Assembly (NCBI GenBank): GCA_023411115.1
Contig: JAEYPF010000020.1
Location: 1-64,000 of the forward strand
Direction: 5' to 3'
DNA length: 64,000 nt
Source of the DNA: Methanobacteriota archaeon
Lineage (GTDB): Archaea; Methanobacteriota; Methanobacteria; Methanobacteriales; Methanobacteriaceae
Shown: positions 55,434 through 62,792 of the stretch, piece after piece
Layout: each line of letters begins with the position of its first letter
Position numbering within the stretch: position 1 is the first letter of the stretch
Notes under the pieces: generated by a model
What the model saw: the letters and a program-made list of their open reading frames with translations, nothing else
Told to the model about the DNA's origin: nothing
Database searches by the model: none
Position numbers and translations under genes: made by a program

Positions 55434-55892
55434 ATGGAAATAGTGGAAAAGAAACTTGGAAAAAGGCAGGTGGCGTATGTAACATATAAAGGATCCTACG
55501 ATGAAGTGCCAGTTTTAATGGGGGAAATTGTAGGATTCATAATGGCTAAAGGACTTTCAATAATGGGTCCTCCATTTGGTGTGTACTTCAACAGTCCCCA
55601 TGAAGTGCCAGTTGAAGACTTAATGTATGAGGTAGGAATGCCATTTGCTGGAGATGCAAAGGAAGAAGGAAGGGTGAAAATCAAAACATTACCTGAACAA
55701 CTTGTTCTATCAACTATATATAAAGGACCTTACAGCGGATGCGGTATGGCAATTGGTGCACTGGCAGAATACGCCTACAAAAACGGCTACGAAATTATCG
55801 GTCCTCCTATGGAAACCTACATCTCAGACCCTAACGAAACTCCAGAAAGTGAGCTTTTAACAGAGATGTGCTTCCCTGTAATGAAAAAATAA
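55434..55892 (+). CDS. GyrI-like small-molecule-binding protein
   Basis: Stand-alone GyrI-like (AraC effector-binding, BmrR-ligand-like) domain of 152 residues. The two half-repeats typical of the SHS2 fold are visible: RQVAYVTYKGSYDEVPVLMGEIVGFIMAKGLSIMGPPFGVYF and QLVLSTIYKGPYSGCGMAIGALAEYAYKNGYEIIGPPMETYI. Such proteins bind or hydrolyse hydrophobic drugs. The ATG at 55434 follows AAGGTG. It lies between a PadR gene and a GyrI fusion gene. Confidence 0.88.
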   Translation: MEIVEKKLGKRQVAYVTYKGSYDEVPVLMGEIVGFIMAKGLSIMGPPFGVYFNSPHEVPVEDLMYEVGMPFAGDAKEEGRVKIKTLPEQLVLSTIYKGPYSGCGMAIGALAEYAYKNGYEIIGPPMETYISDPNETPESELLTEMCFPVMKK

Positions 55893-55894
55893 TT

Positions 55895-55967
55895 CCCTGG
55901 AACACCAAGTGTTCGGGGTTCAGGAAACATAATTTCCGTCAACGCCGAAAATTCGTAGAATTTTTGA
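55895..55967 (-). repeat. Composite hairpin repeat, copy 4 (inverted)
   Basis: Read on the minus strand the copy has the order of the others: CAAAAATTC-tac-GAATTTTCG (55946-55966), linker GGCGTTGA, GGAAA-ttatg-TTTCC (55923-55937), then CCCC-GAACAC-ttg-GTGTTC...GGG (55895-55918). The first 50 bases align well with copy 2, including GGCGTTGA and TTTCCTGAAC. The third hairpin of copy 2 is absent. It lies between the GyrI-like gene and the DUF3795-GyrI gene. Confidence 0.85.
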
Positions 55968-56005
55968 GTGATTTCATTTATTTTTTTATTAAGGAGGGGT
56001 TCAAA

Positions 56006-57049
56006 ATGGACAAGCATTCTCTTATAGCTCCCTGTGGAATGAACTGTGGGGTTTGTATGGCTTATTTAAGAGAGAAGAATAAATGTCCTGGCTGCAGGGG
56101 ACCCGATGCAAATAAACCTGTTACAAGGACACGATGTAAAATTAAAAGCTGTGAAGTTTTTAAAAACGGAGAAAAAAAGTTCTGTTTTGATTGCGAAGAT
56201 TTTCCCTGCCAGAATTTGAAGCGTTTAGACAAAAGATACCGAACCAAATATAACATGAGCATGGTTGAAAATCTTGAATATATTCAGAATTTTGGCATTG
56301 AAAAATTCTTAGAGAATGAAGGTGCCAAATGGACCTGTTCTGAGTGCGGGGGCACGATTTGTGTTCATAAAGGCTACTGTTACAGCTGCGGAAAGATATT
56401 TTGGAAAGTGAAAGAAATGACAAAAATAGACTTAAAAAAGGAGAATAAGGAACTCTACAACCCTTCTAAAAAGGAAGTTTCTATTGTAGATGTCCCTGAA
56501 ATGAAATTTTTGATGATAGATGGTGAAGGAGACCCGAATACATCACAGGAATATCAAGATGCAATGGAAGCACTGTTTCCAGTATCTTATAAGGTTAAGT
56601 TCATTTCTAAAAAAGAGAAATCACAGGACTATGTTGTAATGCCTCTTGAAGGGCTCTGGTGGGTTGATAACATGGAAGATTTCAGCATTGACGATAAAAG
56701 CAGCTGGAAATGGACAGTGATGATAAGGCAGCCTGATTTTATAAGTAAAAGAATGATAAAAGATGCAATTGAAGAAGTGGAAAAAAAGAAGAATCCTGCA
56801 GCGTTATCTAAAATAAGATTTGAAACCCTTCATGAGGGTTTATCGGCCCAAATAATGCATATGGGTCCATATGCAGAGGAAGGACCAACAGTGGAGAAAC
56901 TGCATGCTTTTATTGAAGAAAATGGCTACCAATTTGACGGCAATACTCCTGGTAAAAAACACCATGAGATATACATCAGCGACATGCGAAGAACAAAACC
57001 AGAAAGACTTAAAACAATTATAAGACAACCTATGAGTAAGAATAGGTGA
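56006..57049 (+). CDS. DUF3795 domain fused to a GyrI-like domain
   Basis: Protein of 347 residues. Residues 1-140 are a Cys-rich DUF3795-type domain (IAPCGMNCGVCMAYLREKNKCPGC; FCFDCEDFPCQNLKRLDKRY) with a second small zinc-ribbon-like part (CSECGGTICVHKGYCYSCG). Residues ~150-347 are a GyrI-like domain (VPEMKFLMIDGEGDPNTSQEYQDAMEALF; MPLEGLWW; HMGPYAEEGPTVEKLH). This joins a likely metal-binding module to a drug-binding fold. The ATG at 56006 follows AAGGAGG; the long upstream reading through repeat copy 4 is rejected. Confidence 0.85.
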   Translation: MDKHSLIAPCGMNCGVCMAYLREKNKCPGCRGPDANKPVTRTRCKIKSCEVFKNGEKKFCFDCEDFPCQNLKRLDKRYRTKYNMSMVENLEYIQNFGIEKFLENEGAKWTCSECGGTICVHKGYCYSCGKIFWKVKEMTKIDLKKENKELYNPSKKEVSIVDVPEMKFLMIDGEGDPNTSQEYQDAMEALFPVSYKVKFISKKEKSQDYVVMPLEGLWWVDNMEDFSIDDKSSWKWTVMIRQPDFISKRMIKDAIEEVEKKKNPAALSKIRFETLHEGLSAQIMHMGPYAEEGPTVEKLHAFIEENGYQFDGNTPGKKHHEIYISDMRRTKPERLKTIIRQPMSKNR

Positions 57050-57053
57050 TTAA

Positions 57054-57431
57054 ATGAATAAAAATTTGAAAATAATTTTGTTTGGATTTTTGGTATGGTT
57101 AATACCTTTTTTAGTATCTTTTGTAATATTTCCTTTAAGAACCTCCATGAGGCCTTTATTTGAATCCATAATGCCTTTAGTTCTTACCATAATAGTAATA
57201 GCATTAGCATATTATTATTTAAATGATATAACCGTTAATTTTGTAAAAGAAGGGGTAATCATTGGCCTTGCATGGTTTATAATTAATATTGCAATAGATT
57301 TAGTGATGTTCATGCCTGCAAGCCCCATGCATATGAACTTTACAGATTACATGATGGATATAGGTCTTACATATGTAATGATCCCAGTTATAACAATAGG
57401 AATGGGATATATGGCTCAAGATAAGACATAA
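57054..57431 (+). CDS. Four-span membrane protein
   Basis: Membrane protein of 125 residues with four hydrophobic segments (about 7-27, 38-57, 66-87, 103-119). No family is recognised. It begins 4 nt after the DUF3795-GyrI gene with GGTGAT as its site, so the two form an operon. A close but frameshifted paralogue follows at 57514. Confidence 0.65.
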   Translation: MNKNLKIILFGFLVWLIPFLVSFVIFPLRTSMRPLFESIMPLVLTIIVIALAYYYLNDITVNFVKEGVIIGLAWFIINIAIDLVMFMPASPMHMNFTDYMMDIGLTYVMIPVITIGMGYMAQDKT

Positions 57432-57513
57432 TAACCGAATGGTTTAATAGAGAATTGTAATAGCGTATCTAAAAACATTGCCATTTATAATGGAATTAAA
57501 TCTGTGTGATATC

Positions 57514-57890
57514 ATGAATAAAAATTTAAAAATATTAAACTATGGATTTTTGGTTTGGTTAATACCCTCCTTAATTACAGTTACTTCTGCATATTCAGGG
57601 GCCATGGCCATTTTTGAAATCATATCAGCAGTAGCTATAGCTGTAACTGTTATAGTGTTTTCTTATTTATATTTAAACGGTTTAAATGGGAATTTCATTA
57701 AAGAAGAGTTTTAATTGGGGTGGTATGGCTGATAATTAGTATTGCCATGGATTTACTCTTAATTGCAGCAGGTGTCTCACAGCTAAGTTTAAACAATTAC
57801 GCAATGTATGTTGCCCCCCTCTATATCATCGTTCCAGCAATAACTATCGGATTAGGTTTATACATGAATCAAAATAAGTCAAAGGCGTAA
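57514..57890 (+). pseudogene. Frameshifted paralogue of the four-span membrane protein
   Basis: The first 66 codons resemble the gene upstream (NKNLKI-X4-GFLVWLIP; NGNFIKEE against VNFVKEGV). The frame then hits a stop at 57712, but the next frame continues the family (VVWLIISIAMDLLLIA ... IIVPAITIGLGLYM) to a stop at 57890. A loss of one base near 57705, where GAAGAG probably was GAAGGAG, explains it. It is either a recent pseudogene or a sequence error. No clear selection for the second half can be judged by eye, but its protein-like content suggests a recent event. Confidence 0.8.
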
Positions 57891-57912
57891 TATCTACTTT
57901 GGAGTGTTAATT

Positions 57913-58593
57913 ATGGAATTTGAATCAATCATTGGAGAACTGGAATCTTTATCTAACCCTGAAGATGCAGAAGGGAGGGCTAGATTTGGAATAAGTCATC
58001 AAAAAACTTATGGTATAAGAATGCCTGAATTACGACGTATAGCAAAGAATGCAGGTAAAGACCATGAACTTGCAGAAAAATTATGGAATGCAGGATATGG
58101 GGAAACAAAAATACTTGCAAGCCTTATAGATGACCCTAAAATGGTTACTGAAGCTCAAATGGAAAGATGGGTTAGTGAATTTGATTCATGGGATGTCTGT
58201 GACCAGTGCTGTATAAATCTATTCCGCAAAACTCCTTTTGCACGCCAAAAGATATTTGAATGGAGCGTACGGGAGGAAGAATTCGTAAAAAGAGCAGGGT
58301 TTGCCCTGATCGCTGTTCTGGCTGTACATGATAAAAAAGCAGATGATGAAAAATTTGAAGAGTTCTTCCCATTGATTATAAAAGGGTCTTCTGACAGCCG
58401 AAATTTTGTTAAAAAAGCTGTTAACTGGGCCTTAAGGCAAATTGGAAAACGAAATATAACTTTAAATAAAAAAGCAATTGAAGTTGCAAAAGAAATTAGT
58501 AATATGGATCCAAAAAGCGCTAAATGGATAGCTTCTGATGCAATCAGGGAACTTGAAAGTGAAAAAGTTCAGGAAAGAATTAAAAATAAGTAA
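57913..58593 (+). CDS. DNA alkylation repair protein, AlkD-like
   Basis: HEAT-like repeat protein of 226 residues matching the AlkD/DNA-alkylation-repair family. Signatures: RFGISHQKTYGIRMPELRRIAK, LWNAGYGETKILASLIDD, WVSEFDSWDVCDQCC, and SRNFVKKAVNWALRQIGKRN. AlkD glycosylases remove bulky or charged alkyl purines without base flipping. The ATG at 57913 follows GGAGTG. Its presence next to drug-binding proteins fits a chemical-stress theme. Confidence 0.88.
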   Translation: MEFESIIGELESLSNPEDAEGRARFGISHQKTYGIRMPELRRIAKNAGKDHELAEKLWNAGYGETKILASLIDDPKMVTEAQMERWVSEFDSWDVCDQCCINLFRKTPFARQKIFEWSVREEEFVKRAGFALIAVLAVHDKKADDEKFEEFFPLIIKGSSDSRNFVKKAVNWALRQIGKRNITLNKKAIEVAKEISNMDPKSAKWIASDAIRELESEKVQERIKNK

Positions 58594-58610
58594 TATTCTA
58601 TAAACGGATT

Positions 58611-59954
58611 TTAAATCTCACCTATCAAATTGGCCAGTTGTTCTAGATTCCGAATACTAAAAATTTCCGCTCCAGCATCCTCATAATATGAAACACAGCT
58701 ACCAAATTTATTCCATTGAATTTTTGACTCTGGATTTAGTATCAGTACCCTCTTTGACTTATCCGCCATTTCATAAATTAAATCTGCACTTCTGGGTTTT
58801 TCGGATATTTTTGGGCCCATCCAATCTCTGCAGTCTGTTAAAATAATTACATATGATTTATTGTTTATATTTGACTGTTCTAAGAAACTTTTAAAGGATG
58901 AAAACATATTTGAGCATCTATTTACTTTTTCGTTTTTTTCTCTAACTTCAAATACTTTATCAGATGCCCTTTCAATGGTTGGTTCATCAAGCGCTGATGT
59001 AACCTCAACTGTTTCATTATCGTATTCAAATACTCTTACCTTATTAAAAGCCCTTTGAGATGAATAGATGATGCAGAAAAACCAGTTGCTTATCCAATCA
59101 CACGAAGCACTTATATCACTTAAGAAATAATGATTCATTTTACTCAACTTAGGTTTTTCATTTACTTTTTCTAGAAAAACTCCTCCATACTTCATATTTT
59201 TCCTGATGGTTTTTCTAATATTGGTTTTTCCTCTAGAAGATACTTTAAAACGTCTTGATCTTTTGGTAGCGATCTTTTTGCCAAGTTTTTGACATAGGTT
59301 CATCATTTTTGGATATAACTGATTCAATTTCACATTGTTTAAAGCAAGAAGGTCTGTAAAACTCATTTTTTCAATGTTAGATTGTATATCATGTTGATTT
59401 AAAGCCTTAAACACATCTTCTGTTTTATAACCACTATTTACAAGTTTTTCTACCGCTTTTTGGCGTGTTTTATTATTTAATTTACTAATTCCAGAATTTA
59501 ATTTTCCACTATATTTTGGGTTATTTTGAAAACTTTGTTTTTTTCCATTTGATTGGGAACCTTCAGATTTCTTATTAATGTACATATTCTGTATTTCGTT
59601 TGATAGACTTGTTACTGCATTATTTACCTTTTTAGATTCCTCTTTGGATTCTTGAGTCTTATTATATTGGTTTCCTTTCATTTTCCGTGAATCAGATTTA
59701 TTTGATTTTCTAGATTCTTGAGTTTCATTATGCTGCAGCTCTTTCTGGAAAATTATATTGAAGATCAGATCAAATTTTTCCCGCTGCTCATGTTCTTTAA
59801 CGTATATACAAGCTAAAGCTTCTCTTAGAGTTTCCATATCATAGTCCATTAAAAGAGCTGATTTGTAAGCAGTTTTTGTACTCCTTACACTTACAGGAAT
59901 ACCTGCAGCACGTAAAGAGCTTGAAAATTCAATTATTTTGTCCTTCATATCCAT
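58611..59954 (-). CDS. CoxE-like VWA-domain protein
   Basis: Protein of 447 residues. The N-terminal ~70 residues match the CoxE-type start (FSSSLRAAGIPVSVRSTKTAYKSA). A low-complexity Ser/Lys/Asn linker follows (about 80-175). The C-terminal VWA domain carries the metal-ion site DISAS (D-X-S-X-S), a conserved Thr within EVTSALDEPTIERA, and ILTDCRDW. It follows a MoxR-type ATPase gene by 42 nt, the usual pair in which ATPase and VWA protein jointly remodel or load a target enzyme. The target is not apparent here. Confidence 0.85.
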   Translation of the reverse strand: MDMKDKIIEFSSSLRAAGIPVSVRSTKTAYKSALLMDYDMETLREALACIYVKEHEQREKFDLIFNIIFQKELQHNETQESRKSNKSDSRKMKGNQYNKTQESKEESKKVNNAVTSLSNEIQNMYINKKSEGSQSNGKKQSFQNNPKYSGKLNSGISKLNNKTRQKAVEKLVNSGYKTEDVFKALNQHDIQSNIEKMSFTDLLALNNVKLNQLYPKMMNLCQKLGKKIATKRSRRFKVSSRGKTNIRKTIRKNMKYGGVFLEKVNEKPKLSKMNHYFLSDISASCDWISNWFFCIIYSSQRAFNKVRVFEYDNETVEVTSALDEPTIERASDKVFEVREKNEKVNRCSNMFSSFKSFLEQSNINNKSYVIILTDCRDWMGPKISEKPRSADLIYEMADKSKRVLILNPESKIQWNKFGSCVSYYEDAGAEIFSIRNLEQLANLIGEI

Positions 59955-59996
59955 CAAATGTTTTAAGCCTTTTAACTTGAAATTTATCTCAGTTCA

Positions 59997-60845
59997 TTAC
60001 AATTTAAGGGATCTGAAATTTCGAACTTTCTCTTTATCATCTTCATTTTTTAATATAACTCCCTGAATTTTTTTAAATAAATCATCGTCCAGTTCTTCTT
60101 TATCCATAGATAGCAGAGCTTTAACAAGGTCAACTGTGGCGCGAATAGATGGTTTTTTCATAAGTTTCAGCCTTCTTATTCTCTGCATAAGCTCAACTAT
60201 GCTGATTACGGTTTCCTGGGGAGCTTCTGGCAGGTGCATATTTACTATCTCCATTTCTCTTTTGAAATTTGGATAATCGATGTAAAGGTGGAGGCAACGA
60301 TCTTTTGTTTCATTTAGAAGCTGTCTCCTTGAATTTGAGGTTATAACCATCAAAAGGTTGTTTTCAAGATTAAAAGTTCCGAGATCATTTATTGTAATTT
60401 CTTTTTCTGCCATAGCCTGAAGTAAGAAACTTTCAACTTCTTCATCAGCCTTGTCTAGCTCATCTATTAATATAACTGACGGATTTTTGTTTTTAAAGGC
60501 AGATAACAGGGATCTTTTTATAAAAAATTCTTCGTGGAATATGTTTGTATTCTGTTTTTCTATCCTGGCCATCTCCAAAAAGAGAAGCTGTTTTTGGTAA
60601 TTCCATTCTCCCACAACCTGCTCAAAGGTTATTCCCTCATAACATTGTATCCTGAAAAAATCTCTCTTCAGGGATTTTGCAAGAGCCTTTGCAAGTTCTG
60701 TTTTACCAGTTCCAGGCGGGCCTTCAATTAAAATGGGCTTTTTTAAGGATAGAGCTACAAAAATTATGGTAGCTATTTTATCATCAGGAACATACTTATT
60801 TTCAATTAGAGATTCATTTATATGGTTTATATTTAAATTTTCCAT
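59997..60845 (-). CDS. MoxR-family AAA+ ATPase
   Basis: ATPase of 282 residues. Walker A GPPGTGKT is at residues 42-49, Walker B in VILIDELDKAD, sensor 1 in LLMVITSNSRRQL with the arginine finger region following. The MoxR group works with VWA proteins as chaperones for metal-cofactor enzymes. The ATG at 60845 follows AGGTG by 6 nt; 24 residues upstream in frame are rejected. Encoded directly before the VWA gene on the same strand. Confidence 0.9.
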   Translation of the reverse strand: MENLNINHINESLIENKYVPDDKIATIIFVALSLKKPILIEGPPGTGKTELAKALAKSLKRDFFRIQCYEGITFEQVVGEWNYQKQLLFLEMARIEKQNTNIFHEEFFIKRSLLSAFKNKNPSVILIDELDKADEEVESFLLQAMAEKEITINDLGTFNLENNLLMVITSNSRRQLLNETKDRCLHLYIDYPNFKREMEIVNMHLPEAPQETVISIVELMQRIRRLKLMKKPSIRATVDLVKALLSMDKEELDDDLFKKIQGVILKNEDDKEKVRNFRSLKL

Positions 60846-60990
60846 GGTTTGCACCTTCAAATAATTAAAATCCTTTAATTGTATATGTATCCTTATATAA
60901 TTAATACGTTTCAGCATTTTAATATGAAAAAATATTTAACTTAAAAAAAATGTATATCATGGATTTAAAAAATATGGATTTATGGTACGT

Positions 60991-61467
60991 TCAAGGATTT
61001 TTAAGGGCAACAATTAGTTTCAGGTCTACTAATTTCCATACAAGAGTTCTATCTTCTTCCTGGATCTTTTGGATCGGTTCATCCGGGGAGTGACCTAAAG
61101 CCGCCAGAGCATTATTTGAGAGATTTTTATCCTTAATCATCTTTATAAACATTTCTTTGATCTCTTTTTTATCAGGATCATCTTTCATTTCTTCTATACG
61201 TCCCTGTAAAGTGACGAATCTATAATTGGACATATCTTTTGCATACTGTTCTATTTCCACAGCTACATTTGGATTTCGCTCAATTTCACCAATTTTTTTA
61301 CCATACTTCGTTGATAGGAAATAGAGAAATTTTCCGTCAAATACATACATGAATGGAGTGATATATGGATAATTATCTCCTTTAAATGCAATTCGACCAA
61401 TAAAATTTTGATTTATTAATTCATCATATTCTTCTTTTTCCATGGGTGGAATTTTTAGCATATTCAT
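60991..61467 (-). CDS. Pyridoxamine 5'-phosphate oxidase-like flavin split-barrel protein
   Basis: FMN-binding split-barrel protein of 158 residues. It shows the family pattern IGRIAFKGDNYPYITPFMYVFDGKFLYFLST and GKKIGEIERNPNVAVEIEQY, with RFVTLQGRIEEM as the next strand. Related proteins reduce small molecules with F420 or FMN, bind heme or are nitroimidazole-resistance (NimA-like) proteins. The ATG at 61467 follows AAGGTG. Substrate unknown; a single gene between promoters. Confidence 0.82.
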   Translation of the reverse strand: MNMLKIPPMEKEEYDELINQNFIGRIAFKGDNYPYITPFMYVFDGKFLYFLSTKYGKKIGEIERNPNVAVEIEQYAKDMSNYRFVTLQGRIEEMKDDPDKKEIKEMFIKMIKDKNLSNNALAALGHSPDEPIQKIQEEDRTLVWKLVDLKLIVALKNP

Positions 61468-61652
61468 AAACAACACCTTGTTATAATTATGAATTTTATT
61501 ATTAAAAAAAATTTTTAGTAATGATGTTTCATTATGAAAAGAATTAAATTAAACTGAGATAAAAATAGGAGTTTTAGATGCCCTAAAATAACAATATAAA
61601 TTCAATTAAAACCCTGATAAATTTTTAGGTTAATTATTGGCTCTAAAAATGG

Positions 61653-62792
61653 TTAATCTATTTTAAACCCATTAACGGCTTTAATAACATTGTATGGATC
61701 GTCTGAAATCACGCTGCTTCCATATAATTCCATAGCACCTATATCTGCAGTTGGTTTAAAAATACTGCCCCTGTCTACAATCCGTATTACATATGGGAGA
61801 AAGGTTTCACCAATTGGCGGACATGAAATAGCCATATTAAAACTACTGACGCCCAGCTCATCAATATAACACCGCAATACTCTATAAATGGCCTCTTTTA
61901 CACTGTCAATGCCTGATGGATTATCCTTTGAGATGATTATAAATTCTTTTTCTTTAACAGGGGTGATACTTGCAAAACCATTTATATCGGAATCCAGGGC
62001 AAGTCCCAGTGCCTTATGAATGCTGTACAAATCCCTGAAATAATTTCGACCTGTTAACTGCATTCTGTTACGGAAATTTCTTCTTAAAAACTGCGGTTTT
62101 GCATAATGGATGTTATCTGTCATTAAAACCTGGGCATGACCATGAATCTGTGAAGCACCTGCCTTTTGAAGACAGTTCCATAGGAAAAATGGATATGTAA
62201 ACTGATTATCATGGTTATTAACCTTTTTAAACCATTTAAACCCAGTTTCTATATAATCAGAAAGTTCTTCAAGGTTAAAATCAAGGGGGTTGTGTTTTTT
62301 AAAAAATATTATACTATTCCATGCATCCGATTTAGCAATATTCGCGCCAGTGATGCAGTGTTTACCCTGAACCCTTCCAAACACATCTTCAGGAGTATAT
62401 TTTTCAGGTTCACAGAAGTCGCAGTTTTCTTCAGATTTTTCAATAAGTTCTTGGATCTTCTTTTGCTCTTGATTTCGCTCTTCTGCCTTCATTCCAGGCC
62501 TGCTTGCCCTTAAAGAATTAAACAATGACCCTTCTCCAGTCCATTTGTTATATGTTTTAACCACTGTTTGGGTTCTTATTCTTTCAGCGACTTCTTTTTT
62601 TGTTTCTGTAATGTTTCCCTGCTCATCTCGATTTCCAAAATAAGTATGAACTTTATCTTGGAAGGAGGAGGGAATTTTTATTTCTCCATTGGCACTTGAG
62701 ACATGAAAAATACTGTTAAAAAGCGTGAATAATTCTTTATCTTCTTCTTTTAATTTATTTACATTTTTTTCCAGATCTAAAATGGAACTCAT
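61653..62792 (-). CDS. GalT-like (HIT superfamily) nucleotidyltransferase
   Basis: Protein of 379 residues resembling galactose-1-phosphate uridylyltransferase. Zinc cysteines C124 and C127 (CDFC) and the catalytic H217-X-H219-X-Q221 in ASQIHGHAQ are present. It is probably a hexose-1-phosphate nucleotidyltransferase or nucleotide-sugar phosphorylase; the true substrate is unclear. Its start overlaps the stop of the MBL-rhodanese gene by four bases (ATGA), so they are co-translated, an odd pairing. Confidence 0.78.
   Translation of the reverse strand: MSSILDLEKNVNKLKEEDKELFTLFNSIFHVSSANGEIKIPSSFQDKVHTYFGNRDEQGNITETKKEVAERIRTQTVVKTYNKWTGEGSLFNSLRASRPGMKAEERNQEQKKIQELIEKSEENCDFCEPEKYTPEDVFGRVQGKHCITGANIAKSDAWNSIIFFKKHNPLDFNLEELSDYIETGFKWFKKVNNHDNQFTYPFFLWNCLQKAGASQIHGHAQVLMTDNIHYAKPQFLRRNFRNRMQLTGRNYFRDLYSIHKALGLALDSDINGFASITPVKEKEFIIISKDNPSGIDSVKEAIYRVLRCYIDELGVSSFNMAISCPPIGETFLPYVIRIVDRGSIFKPTADIGAMELYGSSVISDDPYNVIKAVNGFKID

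Noticed and set aside
55868..56005. 46-residue N-terminal extension of the DUF3795-GyrI protein
   Set aside because: It reads through hairpin repeat copy 4 and the end of the preceding gene; AAGGAGG lies just before the ATG at 56006.
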